From assembly GCF_000799465.1 (NCBI RefSeq), contig NZ_JUGU01000001.1, forward strand, positions 2,170,001-2,234,000: DNA of 64,000 bases, written 5' to 3'. This stretch comes from Psychroserpens sp. Hel_I_66 (GTDB lineage: Bacteria; Bacteroidota; Bacteroidia; Flavobacteriales; Flavobacteriaceae). Shown in pieces: positions 7,600-16,547 of this stretch (within the stretch, counting starts at the first letter, position 1; the number at the start of each line of letters is the position of its first letter). Under the pieces are notes generated by a model. It was not told where the DNA came from. It did no database searches and worked only from the letters and a program-made list of their open reading frames with translations. The translations under genes were made by a program, and so were the position numbers.

Positions 7600-10089
7600 A
7601 TGCAAAAATCAATTTCTCTCATTTTTACGTTGCTTATTTCTTTTTCGGTTTTAGCTCAAGATCTTAAGTCGCCCTCTAGTTTTTTAGGGTATGAGATTGG
7701 CACTAAATTTTCAAGACATCACCAAGTTGTTGATTATTTTGAGCATGTGGAGCGCCAATTTTCGCAGTATGTAAAATTGGAGCAATATGGAGAAACGAAT
7801 GAAAGACGACCGCTGGTGCTAGCCTATATTTCTTCCGAAGAAAACATGAAAAACTTAGAGCAAATAAGAGAGAGTAACCTCAAAAATGCTGGGATTTTAG
7901 ATGGCACGTCAAATACAAAAGATGTTGCGATCGTTTGGTTGAGTTATAATGTGCATGGCAATGAGGCGTCAAGTACTGAGGCGTCAATGCTTACTATTTA
8001 TAAATTACTAACTGAAAAACAAGAGTATCTAAAAAATACGGTTGTGATTATTGACCCTTGTATCAATCCCGATGGTCGTGATCGTTATGTGAATTGGTAC
8101 AACGAAACTGCGAGTGTGCCATACGATATTGACCAACAAGCGAGTGAACATAGCGAGCCTTGGCCTGGAGGACGACCAAATCATTATCTTTTTGACCTCA
8201 ATCGAGACTGGGCTTGGGCAACACAGGTAGAGTCTCAAGCACGATTAAAAGTGTATAATAAATGGATGCCTCATATTCATGTCGATTTTCATGAGCAAGG
8301 TATCAATGAGCCTTATTATTTTGCCCCGGCTGCAGAGCCTTTTCATGAGATCATTAGCGATTGGCAGCGCGATTTCCAAACGCAAATTGGTAAAAACCAC
8401 GCTAAATATTTTGATGCTGAAGGTTGGTTGTACTTCACTCGTGAGCGTTTTGATTTGTTGTATCCCAGTTATGGCGATACGTATCCAACATATATGGGAG
8501 CCATTGGGATGACTTACGAGCAAGGTGGACATGGACGCGCAGGATTGGGAATTTTAAACGACGAAGGTGATGAGCTAACTTTGGTAGATCGATTGACGCA
8601 TCATACAACTACAGGTCTATCAACTATTGAGATTGCATCAAAAAATGCACAAAAGTTAAATACTGAATTTGAAAAGTATTTTGATAATTCTAAGCTCACC
8701 TATAAGAGTTATGTTTTACAGGGACATCCAGATAAAATTGAACGTTTAAAACAATTATTAGATAAACATGAAATCACTTATGGCTTCGCTCAAGGCGGAA
8801 ATGTAAAAGGGTACAACTATTCGTCCTCTAAACAAGGACAGTTAAATACGTCTAATAAAGATTTAGTAGTGAGCACCAATCAGCCAAAAGGAAAAATGGT
8901 AAAAGTGTTGTTTGAACCCAATACCAAATTGAGTGACTCTTTGACTTATGATATTACTGCATGGAGTGTTCCTTATGCATATGGTTTGGATGCATTAGCC
9001 AGCAAATCTTTAATAGACACTAATAATAAACTTGTTAGTGGTTATCCAATGACAATTGCAGACCCTACTGCAACTGGATATGCTTTAGAATGGGACAACA
9101 TCATGGACGCTCAATTTCTAGCAGAGCTTTTAAAACAAAATATTAAAGTTCGCTTTACAGAAAAACCTTTTTCTGCGGAAGGCAAAACTTATGATCGAGG
9201 TTCATTAATTATTGTTAGAGGTGATAATAAAAAAATAAAGGATTTTGATGATAAAGTAAATGCAACAGCTCACGACCATAAAAGAACTCTGACAGCATTA
9301 AAAAGCGGGTTTTCTTCCTCAGGACCAGATTTTGGATCGCCAGATATTAAATTAGTGAATCCGCCAAAAATTGCAATGCTCTCTGGAGAGTATACGTCCT
9401 CTTTAAGTTACGGTGAGCTGTGGCATTTTTTTGAGCAACAATTACAATATCCCTTAACATCTATAAATACTGATGATTTATCTCGCAGCAACTTATCAAA
9501 ATTTAATGTGCTGGTTATGCCAAATGGGTATTATGGAGGTTTACTCGATGAAAAACTGACTGAGAAAATTAAAAATTGGGTTCAGTCTGGTGGAAAGCTC
9601 ATCGCCATCGATGGTGCTTTAAACAGTTTTGCTGATAAAGATGGATTTGGATTAAAGCGTAATGTGGCTGATTCAACTTCCGAAGAAAAAAATCTTACCA
9701 TCAAATATGCAGATCGCGAACGTGATTACACCAAAAACCTAATCACAGGTGCAATTTTTAAAACCGATGTTGATAATACGCACCCAATGGCTTTTGGTTA
9801 TGACAATCACTATTTTACCTTAAAATTGGGCAGTTCTTCGTACAGCCTTTTAGAAAATGGGTACAACGTCGCTTATCTTGGAGACAACCCAAAAAATGTT
9901 TCGGGATATGCAGGACAAGATGCGCTAAAACAATTACACAATTCGCTCATTTTTGGTGAGCAACCTCTGGGAAGCGGAAGTGTAATCTATATGGTTGACA
10001 ATGTGATGTTCAGGAGCTTTTGGGAAAACGGAAAACTGTTTTTTGTGAATTCCATTTTCTTTGTAAACAACAATGCTTATGAATTATAA
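7600..10089 (+). CDS. M14 family zinc carboxypeptidase, secreted
   Basis: An 829-aa exported metallopeptidase. The signal peptide is about residues 1-19 (FSVLAQ). M14 zinc ligands are visible: H119 and E122 in NVHGNEASS and H231 in DFHEQG. DPCINPDGRDR and FDLNRDWAW are also typical, and YEQGGHGRAG probably supplies the catalytic Glu. Beyond about residue 380 the protein has extra domains, including a class-I-glutamine-amidotransferase-like region near 630-690 (VLMPNGYYGGLL, GGKLIAIDGALN). This is common in large Bacteroidota M14 proteins of unknown substrate. There is no T9SS tail, so it is probably periplasmic. It contains two copies of the iterated 12-mer (7833 and 9678), both translated as S-E-E. 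Confidence 0.93.
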   Translation: MQKSISLIFTLLISFSVLAQDLKSPSSFLGYEIGTKFSRHHQVVDYFEHVERQFSQYVKLEQYGETNERRPLVLAYISSEENMKNLEQIRESNLKNAGILDGTSNTKDVAIVWLSYNVHGNEASSTEASMLTIYKLLTEKQEYLKNTVVIIDPCINPDGRDRYVNWYNETASVPYDIDQQASEHSEPWPGGRPNHYLFDLNRDWAWATQVESQARLKVYNKWMPHIHVDFHEQGINEPYYFAPAAEPFHEIISDWQRDFQTQIGKNHAKYFDAEGWLYFTRERFDLLYPSYGDTYPTYMGAIGMTYEQGGHGRAGLGILNDEGDELTLVDRLTHHTTTGLSTIEIASKNAQKLNTEFEKYFDNSKLTYKSYVLQGHPDKIERLKQLLDKHEITYGFAQGGNVKGYNYSSSKQGQLNTSNKDLVVSTNQPKGKMVKVLFEPNTKLSDSLTYDITAWSVPYAYGLDALASKSLIDTNNKLVSGYPMTIADPTATGYALEWDNIMDAQFLAELLKQNIKVRFTEKPFSAEGKTYDRGSLIIVRGDNKKIKDFDDKVNATAHDHKRTLTALKSGFSSSGPDFGSPDIKLVNPPKIAMLSGEYTSSLSYGELWHFFEQQLQYPLTSINTDDLSRSNLSKFNVLVMPNGYYGGLLDEKLTEKIKNWVQSGGKLIAIDGALNSFADKDGFGLKRNVADSTSEEKNLTIKYADRERDYTKNLITGAIFKTDVDNTHPMAFGYDNHYFTLKLGSSSYSLLENGYNVAYLGDNPKNVSGYAGQDALKQLHNSLIFGEQPLGSGSVIYMVDNVMFRSFWENGKLFFVNSIFFVNNNAYEL

Positions 10090-10106
10090 CGTTTGCAAAA
10101 AAGTAA

Positions 10107-11186
10107 TTATTTCTTGATGAATTTTTTCACAACACTCTCATTACCATTACTAACTACTATCAAGTACACACCAGATTGTAAGCCAGACACATCTAAACGT
10201 TCTGTATTAGAATCGGTATTAAGTTCTAATACTTTTTGTCCCAAAATATTAGAAACATTTATAGTTGTAAACTTATTTCTAGCAGAAATTTCTAAATAAT
10301 TAGTCGCGGGATTTGGATACATAATAAAACTTGAAAATGTATTGTCGTCAACACTTAACGGTGTTAAATCAACTTTACTAAAATATTGAGAATTTTCTGT
10401 ATTATAATTATTAAACGTGTTAGTGGTGGTATCTACTGTAAAAAGGCCTGAACTAGAAGACGCTAACAAAGTGCCATTATCTAATTCTATTACGCCTCTT
10501 AAACCTGAGCCTAAATCTAGATAATACTCCTGAGCTCCGGTTGACACATTAAACTGATAAATTCCGCTTGGCGGACTAAAGCCAGCTACCAAAAGAGATC
10601 CACTCGTACTATCGTATTGAAGTTGCTGCGGAAAATCTACACTTGTAGTAATCACACTCAAACTATTGCCACTGTAATCAAAACGCTCTATAGAGTCTCC
10701 ATTAATAAAACTAATTATCGCTTCAGTACCTGTGTCAATCACATCAAATGGACTATTTGCTGTAGGATAATTACCCAACAAATTTCCATCTGTATCAAAT
10801 CTTACTATAGCGTTACCAGGTGCACCATTGTTTGATCCTGCATTACAGACCCAAACTTCTCCATTAACCAAGGCTAAACCTCTTAAATTATCAAGACCTA
10901 CAGTGCTTTCAATAGTGCTAACGTAAGTTCCCGTTAGATCAAATCTATCTATCCTATCTTGTATTTGATCTGTGATCCAAAGCTCATCACCAACTTGTAA
11001 AATATCTTTTGGTGTTGATGCCCCTAAGGTTGTCAAATCTATAAAATCATTGTTTATAACAGATCCATCTGTTGGATCTAAAAGTATAACGACGTCTCTG
11101 GTACTTTGCGCAACAGCAATCCGTTCTTGTGAAAACAGAAAAGAAACACATAATAAAGAAAAGATTAAAGAGTAGAGTTTTTTCAT
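10107..11186 (-). CDS. Secreted beta-propeller protein with T9SS type A sorting domain
   Basis: A 359-aa protein with a signal peptide (residues 1-19, LFSQ). Repeated blades of the NHL/PQQ-like kind follow (GDELWITDQIQDRIDRFDLTG; LVNGEVWVCNAG; LDNGTLLASSSSGL). The last 75 residues are a Por-secretion-system tail: MYPNPATNYLEIS, NILGQKVLEL, LQSGVYLIVV and a basic KKFIKK end. It is predicted T9SS cargo, cleaved and anchored by PorU/PorV, whose genes are in this window. The function of the propeller is unknown. It converges with the M14 gene, whose stop lies 17 bp away. Confidence 0.92.
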   Translation of the reverse strand: MKKLYSLIFSLLCVSFLFSQERIAVAQSTRDVVILLDPTDGSVINNDFIDLTTLGASTPKDILQVGDELWITDQIQDRIDRFDLTGTYVSTIESTVGLDNLRGLALVNGEVWVCNAGSNNGAPGNAIVRFDTDGNLLGNYPTANSPFDVIDTGTEAIISFINGDSIERFDYSGNSLSVITTSVDFPQQLQYDSTSGSLLVAGFSPPSGIYQFNVSTGAQEYYLDLGSGLRGVIELDNGTLLASSSSGLFTVDTTTNTFNNYNTENSQYFSKVDLTPLSVDDNTFSSFIMYPNPATNYLEISARNKFTTINVSNILGQKVLELNTDSNTERLDVSGLQSGVYLIVVSNGNESVVKKFIKK

Positions 11187-11404
11187 AATAGCTTTGTTTA
11201 AAATAAGTTAAGTTTAAATTTAATTAAAAAAAATCACATAAATTGATATGTTTTTAAAAACATAATCTATTCTATGCAAGATCCGTTATAAAATAGGGTT
11301 TGATATTTAGAGAATTATTTTCCCATTGCATTGGAGAGTTTCATATCTTGTTATGGTTTGTTATTGAACAACTTAATTGAACAAGCAAAAAAGGCTGACT
11401 TTTT

Positions 11405-11436
11405 TTTACTTCGGAATAGTGCTTCCGAAGAAAAAA
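11405..11436. terminator. Hairpin built from two copies of the iterated 12-mer
   Basis: A one-mismatch copy (11405-11416, TTTACTTCGGAA) and an exact inverted copy (11423-11434, TTCCGAAGAAAA) face each other across a 6-base loop. The stem is CTTCGGAA/TTCCGAAG, extended by T and A runs with one mismatch. On the minus strand it would be a hairpin followed by T residues, so it could stop antisense transcription coming from 11715-12839. It lies 47 bp upstream of the small gene at 11483. Confidence 0.55.
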
Positions 11437-11482
11437 CTAGTTCCCAAACCGAATAAAAAATACGCAATCAAAACAAAATATT

Positions 11483-11707
11483 ATGAAAATCAATTTATTA
11501 TCGTGTGATGAGCAAAGACCAGATAAAAGAGCTATAGCCAATTGCATTATGGAAATTATGGTAAATGGTAATCAAGCGCTAGCCAATGAGTTTACCGAGA
11601 TTCTCTTAGAAGGCGACCCTGTAGAAATTGAAGTGGACGATAAAAATTCTGCCTCTGCCTTACGAGCTTTACGCAAGTTGGGAATTGATTATGAGTTTGT
11701 GGATTGA
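11483..11707 (+). CDS. Conserved-looking small protein, remote L7/L12-CTD-like
   Basis: A 74-aa acidic soluble protein starting MKINLLSCDEQRPDKRAIAN. I do not recognise a named family. The second half (ILLEGDPVEIEVDDKNSASA, then LRALRKLGIDYEFVD) has the alternation seen in the C-terminal domain of ribosomal protein L7/L12, where KEEAEEIKKKLEEAGAKVEL occupies the same place. That resemblance is by eye only. It stands alone between two minus-strand genes and converges with the M23 peptidase, with an 7-bp gap between stops. Confidence 0.7.
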   Translation: MKINLLSCDEQRPDKRAIANCIMEIMVNGNQALANEFTEILLEGDPVEIEVDDKNSASALRALRKLGIDYEFVD

Positions 11708-11714
11708 ATTTATT

Positions 11715-12839
11715 CTAATTTTCTTCTTTTAAAAGTGAGTCATGCATAAATCCTTCAATGCTATCATTAACCCTTAGATGAAACCAACGTTCGGTTTTAC
11801 CCAATATTTTTAGGGGAATATCTTGTTCCAAATCCAGAATTTTTTCATTCTTTACACCTGCTCCAACTCTAAGCTCGTTGGTTTTTAAACGTGTTTTTGC
11901 ATTGGTGAACAATGCAGTTTCTTTGATTTCCATAGGTTCGGTTTGTTTTACAAAAGGTAGTGGATCTACTGCTCCGTTTCTGGTGTAAATTCCGAAGTGC
12001 AAATGCGGACTCGTCGTTCTCGCATTACCTGTATTGCCAACAAAGCCCAACGTATCTCCCACTTTTACACGATCACTTCCAGACACCGCAATACTATCTA
12101 AATGTGCGTAATACAACGATTGCCCGAAAACACCATCACGCAACCACACCTGCTTTCCGCCTAAACCACGATTACCCGTATTTGAAATATAACCATCAAC
12201 TGCAGCCACTACAGGTGTACCACGTTTTGCGAAAATGTCAATGCCTTTGTGTGAACGCGAGCCTCCACCTCTTGATGCTCCCCAAAAACTTTGAATCGCC
12301 GAGTTGGATTTTCCGCTTACCGGAAATTCAAACGTTGGCTCTGTATATAATTGCATAGAAAAGGTAGTGGTAGTTTTACGATTTGGCATAACCACCAATT
12401 TATACGACCCGCTTTTAGTCACATCAAATTCTAAAGTGTTACTATTGGGTTCGTTTGAAACCATAGGTTTTTGAGCGACTACGGAATCATTCTCAAAAGC
12501 AAACACATCTATCGCCAATTGCAAACTATCTGGAGCTATTGGTGACAGCATTTTAAAACGCTCGCCTCGTTTTAAATCAATGGTATAGGCGAGAATGGAA
12601 AACGCCAAAGTATCTGTTTGTGAAGTGATGACTGTTGGTAATTCTAATTTTAGAATATTTGACTTTGATTGCTCATAACTCTCCGAATAACTGTTATAAA
12701 TACTGTCATTATCCTTAAAATCACGCTCCAAGACCTCTCTTGCTGAAGGCTTTGTAATCACATCAGATACTTTTTGCACTTGTTTGCAGGAAGCTAGTAA
12801 TAGAAGGAGGAAAAGAATTAATATGTACTTTGAAGTCAT
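11715..12839 (-). CDS. M23 family peptidoglycan endopeptidase, lipoprotein
   Basis: A 374-aa lipoprotein with lipobox LLASC (Cys18). A middle region of unknown fold precedes the LytM/M23 domain at about 190-300. Zinc ligands are in SHKGIDIF (His and Asp) and SPHLHFGIY (HxH). A C-terminal SH3-like module (about 315-370, LRVGAGVKNEKILDLE..., WFHLRVNDSIEGFMHDSLL) probably binds the cell wall. The catalytic histidines are all present, so it should be an active glycyl or DD-endopeptidase-type enzyme involved in wall turnover. Confidence 0.93.
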   Translation of the reverse strand: MTSKYILILFLLLLLASCKQVQKVSDVITKPSAREVLERDFKDNDSIYNSYSESYEQSKSNILKLELPTVITSQTDTLAFSILAYTIDLKRGERFKMLSPIAPDSLQLAIDVFAFENDSVVAQKPMVSNEPNSNTLEFDVTKSGSYKLVVMPNRKTTTTFSMQLYTEPTFEFPVSGKSNSAIQSFWGASRGGGSRSHKGIDIFAKRGTPVVAAVDGYISNTGNRGLGGKQVWLRDGVFGQSLYYAHLDSIAVSGSDRVKVGDTLGFVGNTGNARTTSPHLHFGIYTRNGAVDPLPFVKQTEPMEIKETALFTNAKTRLKTNELRVGAGVKNEKILDLEQDIPLKILGKTERWFHLRVNDSIEGFMHDSLLKEEN

Positions 12840-12934
12840 GGTAGGTTTAGTGCATAAATTGTACCAAGGTAAATTTGAAATTAGTCAAAGTTTTGTTAAC
12901 ATTAAATGATAAAATATTGAAATTCTTACTGTTA

Positions 12935-12942
12935 TATATTTG
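12935..12942 (+). promoter_or_regulatory. Candidate -7 promoter box for the DUF6090 gene
   Basis: TATATTTG matches TAnnTTTG exactly and lies 105 bp before the ATG at 13048. TTG at 12918-12920 could serve as a weak -33 element. The long leader makes this uncertain. Confidence 0.25.
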
Positions 12943-13047
12943 ATTTTGAATATTAAAAAAATTAAATTCGTTTAACTGCGGAAATTAACAATTAAAAAAA
13001 AGTTGAAATCCAAGTCATTGTGCTTCATTATGACCAAACAATAACCA

Positions 13048-13818
13048 ATGATAAAATTTTTTCGTAAAATCCGACAAAAATTACTCTCTGAAAACAAATT
13101 CAGCAAATATCTTATTTATGCAATTGGAGAAATAATACTAGTAGTCGTCGGAATTTTGATTGCACTTCAATTTAATACTTGGCAAATAGAAAAAAAAGAC
13201 CGTAAAATAGAAAAAACTCTTTTAAAAAATATAAAAAGAGATTTAGAGAGTGATATTCAAGAATTTAGACACGTAAAAGAATTTAAAATTTCTCAAAACA
13301 AGTCTGGACTAAGGCTTCTGGAGTATATAATTGATACTTCAAAGCCCCTTGAAGACACTCTACAATTCATAAATGACTTTCAATTAATAGTTTATTTTAT
13401 AGTACCAAGTTCTAACAGAACTTCATTTGATATAGCTACAAGTACGGGCTATTTAAATAATATTACAAATGATAGTTTGACCAAAGATTTATCAAATTAT
13501 TTCAATAACATTGGACTTGAACAACATGTTACTGAAACTAAAAGATTTATCAACGCATACAATGAAAATAATCTTATAAATAATTATAACATGTTTTCTA
13601 AAAATGTAGTGGCTCTTGACGAACATCTTAGTATATACGACAATGATAAACGACCTATCTTACAACCACAAGATATTAGAGATGACATAAGTCTCGAGAA
13701 TTATTTAAATCAACTGTCCATTAGGTTAAAAATAGGAATAAAAGGACTTGAAAGTGAGGAAAAATGGGCAAATGAGCTTATCCGAAAAATTGATATACAA
13801 CTCAACTTAAAAAAATAA
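13048..13818 (+). CDS. DUF6090 family membrane protein
   Basis: A 256-aa protein with the N-terminal hallmark of DUF6090: a basic amphipathic start (MIKFFRKIRQKLLSENKFSK), then one membrane helix at about 22-43 (AIGEIILVVVGILIALQFN), then a charged helical domain. The family is widespread and often multi-copy in Flavobacteriaceae; its function is unknown. The bulk should face one side of the cytoplasmic membrane. It is flanked by gaps of about 200 bp on both sides and is probably monocistronic. Confidence 0.88.
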   Translation: MIKFFRKIRQKLLSENKFSKYLIYAIGEIILVVVGILIALQFNTWQIEKKDRKIEKTLLKNIKRDLESDIQEFRHVKEFKISQNKSGLRLLEYIIDTSKPLEDTLQFINDFQLIVYFIVPSSNRTSFDIATSTGYLNNITNDSLTKDLSNYFNNIGLEQHVTETKRFINAYNENNLINNYNMFSKNVVALDEHLSIYDNDKRPILQPQDIRDDISLENYLNQLSIRLKIGIKGLESEEKWANELIRKIDIQLNLKK

Positions 13819-13999
13819 CGAAAGCACACAAATGTGTATAATTCATTGCTAGTTAGAGCTTAATTACGAAAATTCCACTGGAATTTCTATCAGTGATTAC
13901 TTGCTAACTTTATTATTTAAACACGCAACGAAATCATACAAATGCGTTAAACGAACTCCCTAAATTCAAGAGCCATACAATTCAACTCTTTATTTGCAA

Positions 14000-15307
14000 T
14001 TAGGATAATACCACCTCACCATACAAATCAAAATCCTCAGCCTCAATAACTTTAATCGTAGTAAACTCTCCAGTCTTTAAATACGTTTCCGTAGCATCAA
14101 TCAACACTTCGTTATCCACATCTGGCGAATCATATTCGGTACGACCAATAAAGTAATTACCTTCTTTTCTATCGATGACGACTTTGAATGTTTGTCCGAT
14201 TTTTTGCTGGTTCAACTCCCAAGAAATCTGGGATTGGATTTCCATAATCTGGTTGGCTCTATCGATTTTCACCTCTTCTGGCACATCATCCTCTAAATTA
14301 TAGGCATGTGTATTTTCCTCGTGCGAATACGTAAAACAACCCATACGCTCAAAACGCATGTCTTTGACCCATTGCTTAAGGGTTTGAAAGTCTTCTTCGG
14401 TTTCTCCAGGATAACCCACAATTAGCGTCGTTCTAATGGTCATATCTGGTACTGTTGCTCTAAACTCCTTAAGCAATTTAGTGGTTTTCTCTTGAGTGGT
14501 CCCACGACGCATACTTTTTAAGATAGAATCACTAATATGCTGTAACGGAATATCCAGATAGTTACAAACCTTAGGCTCACGATTCATCACATCCAGCACA
14601 TCCATTGGGAAACCCGTTGGAAATGCATAATGCAATCTAATCCATTCGATCCCTTCAACCTTTACGAGGTGTTCGAGTAATTCTGCAAGATTACGTTTTT
14701 TGTATAAATCGAGTCCGTAATAGGTTAAATCCTGAGCGATTAAAATGAGTTCCTTAACTCCGTTAGCTGCTAGTTTTTCAGCTTCGGTCACAAGATTTTC
14801 GATAGGTGTACTTTTATGTTTTCCACGCATCAACGGGATGGCACAAAAACTACAGGGTCTATCGCAGCCTTCAGCAATCTTTAAATAGGCATAATTTTTT
14901 GGTGTTGTTGTTAAACGCTCACCAATAAGTTCGTGCTTATAATCTGCACCCAATGCCTTTAATAATTGAGGCAACTCGGTCGTTCCAAAATATTGATCAA
15001 CATTAGGGATTTCCTTTTGTAAATCTGGCTTGTAACGCTCACTTAAACAACCTGTTACAAAAATTTTATCAACTTCGCCTGCTTCTTTTTTCTGCATGTA
15101 TTCCAAAATGGTATTCACGCTTTCTTCTTTGGCATTATTGATAAAACCACAGGTATTAATCACCACAACATTACCTTCCTCTTCGTGGACGACGTCCTTT
15201 CCGCTGGCTTTTAATTGTCCCATCAACACTTCACTATCGTACACATTTTTGCTGCACCCTAATGTTATAACGTTGATTTTGTTTTTCTTAAGTGATTTAG
15301 TTCTCAT
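14000..15307 (-). CDS. rimO: Ribosomal protein S12 methylthiotransferase RimO
   Basis: A radical-SAM enzyme that adds a methylthio group to an aspartate of ribosomal protein S12. The N-terminal UPF0004 domain has LGCSKNVYDSEVLMG, NTCGFINNAKEES and VTGCLSERY, giving three cluster-binding cysteines. The SNVYDSE-type signature, as opposed to that of MiaB, points to RimO. The radical SAM CxxxCxxC is CDRPCSFC. A TRAM domain lies at about 370-435. The 435-aa length is normal. A palindromic element sits 3-20 bp upstream of the ATG. Confidence 0.96.
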   Translation of the reverse strand: MRTKSLKKNKINVITLGCSKNVYDSEVLMGQLKASGKDVVHEEEGNVVVINTCGFINNAKEESVNTILEYMQKKEAGEVDKIFVTGCLSERYKPDLQKEIPNVDQYFGTTELPQLLKALGADYKHELIGERLTTTPKNYAYLKIAEGCDRPCSFCAIPLMRGKHKSTPIENLVTEAEKLAANGVKELILIAQDLTYYGLDLYKKRNLAELLEHLVKVEGIEWIRLHYAFPTGFPMDVLDVMNREPKVCNYLDIPLQHISDSILKSMRRGTTQEKTTKLLKEFRATVPDMTIRTTLIVGYPGETEEDFQTLKQWVKDMRFERMGCFTYSHEENTHAYNLEDDVPEEVKIDRANQIMEIQSQISWELNQQKIGQTFKVVIDRKEGNYFIGRTEYDSPDVDNEVLIDATETYLKTGEFTTIKVIEAEDFDLYGEVVLS

Positions 15308-15310
15308 AGC

Positions 15311-15331
15311 ATTTCCCGTGAAAACGGGAAT
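15311..15331 (-). repeat. REP-like palindrome upstream of rimO
   Basis: On the minus strand this reads GATTCCCGTTTTCACGGGAA. It has a perfect 7-bp stem (15313-15319 with 15324-15330) and a 4-base loop. On the plus strand it is followed by C and six T residues, so it could also terminate plus-strand transcription. The sequence belongs to the same degenerate family as 4264-4287, 24295-24317 and 33622-33644. Confidence 0.6.
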
Positions 15332-15405
15332 CTTTTTTATTAATATCTTTTTTCAAAACAAAGATGGATACATCCCGATTTTGAGAATGCAAAGATACAT
15401 AATGA

Positions 15406-15439
15406 TTTGTGATAAAACGTTAAACCTTTTTTAACTTTG
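15406..15439 (+). promoter_or_regulatory. Bacteroidota-type promoter of the serine hydrolase gene
   Basis: A TTTG at 15406-15409 (-33 element) and an exact TAnnTTTG (TAACTTTG at 15432-15439, -7 element) are 22 bp apart. The ATG follows 25 bp downstream at 15465. This is the best full promoter match in the window. Confidence 0.6.
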
Positions 15440-15464
15440 AAGGTCTTACTACAAAACCAATATC

Positions 15465-16547
15465 ATGAAATTTTCAAGTTTATCAGTTCTGCTTTTTATA
15501 TTTATTCTGTTTTTCGATTGTTCCTCAAACGATGATTCACCTCAAATTGAAGATCCAACTCCAGAGGAAAGTATGTATTTCCCTCCTATATCTTCGGAAA
15601 TGTGGGACACCAAAACTTTGTCTGAATTAGGATGGAACGAGTCTAATTTACAACCACTCTTAACTTATCTGGAAGAAAAGAACACCAAAGGTTTCATGAT
15701 CCTGCACAACGGAAAAATAGTTATTGAATTTTATATGAACGAGCACACATCAACAACACCTTGGTATTGGGCTAGTGCAGGCAAAACGTTGACTACAGCA
15801 GTTACTGGCATTGCGCAAGACGAAGGATTATTAGATATTAACGATAAAGTTTCCGATTATATTGGGACTGGATGGACGAGCATTCCGTTGGAAAAAGAAA
15901 ATTTGATTACGAATAAAAATTTGTTATCAATGACATCTGGTTTAGACGATACTACTGGTGAAGATATTTCCGCAGAAAACTTACAGTATATTGCAGATGC
16001 TGGAGATCGTTGGGCATATCATGGCGTTTTCTTAAAACTTCAGGATGTGGTGTCAAGCGCAAGTAACCAAACCTGGAATTCCTATTTTAATACGAAATTA
16101 AAAGATAAAATTGGGATGACAGGTGCGTGGATTCCTATTGGAGACTTGAATGTGTATTGGAGCACAACCAGAAGTATGGCTCGTTTTGGACTGCTAACCT
16201 CAGCAAACGGAATGTGGGAGGACAACCAAATCGTATCACAAAATTTTATTATTGAGGCAACCAACACCTCACAAAATATCAATCAAGCTTACGGGTATTT
16301 ATGGTGGCTAAACGGAAAATCGAGCTACCATTTACCTCAATCGCAATTTGAGTTTCCAGGTGAGCTCATCCCAAATGCACCAAGTGATATGTATTGCGCT
16401 TTGGGTCGCGATGATCAAAAAATCTACATTGTACCAAGCAAAAAACTCGTAATCATTAGAATGGGTGAATCTGCAGAAGATGAAAACTTTGCACTCTCCA
16501 ATTTTGACAATGAGCTTTGGGAACAGATAAACCTGCTTATAAATTAG
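15465..16547 (+). CDS. Beta-lactamase-family serine hydrolase, putative lipoprotein
   Basis: A 360-aa protein of the class C beta-lactamase/penicillin-binding-protein superfamily (Pfam Beta-lactamase). The N-terminus is a lipoprotein-type signal with Cys19 (ILFFDCSSND). The catalytic SxxK is SAGK in YWASAGKTLTTAV, near residue 107. Substrates of such proteins include D-amino-acid peptides and esters; resistance function should not be assumed. Its stop overlaps the stop of the convergent amidase gene by 4 bp. Confidence 0.9.
   Translation: MKFSSLSVLLFIFILFFDCSSNDDSPQIEDPTPEESMYFPPISSEMWDTKTLSELGWNESNLQPLLTYLEEKNTKGFMILHNGKIVIEFYMNEHTSTTPWYWASAGKTLTTAVTGIAQDEGLLDINDKVSDYIGTGWTSIPLEKENLITNKNLLSMTSGLDDTTGEDISAENLQYIADAGDRWAYHGVFLKLQDVVSSASNQTWNSYFNTKLKDKIGMTGAWIPIGDLNVYWSTTRSMARFGLLTSANGMWEDNQIVSQNFIIEATNTSQNINQAYGYLWWLNGKSSYHLPQSQFEFPGELIPNAPSDMYCALGRDDQKIYIVPSKKLVIIRMGESAEDENFALSNFDNELWEQINLLIN

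Noticed and set aside
15465..16547. Antibiotic resistance beta-lactamase
   Set aside because: Only the broad serine-hydrolase fold with SxxK is evident. Such proteins are mostly peptidases or esterases, and nothing in the context indicates resistance.
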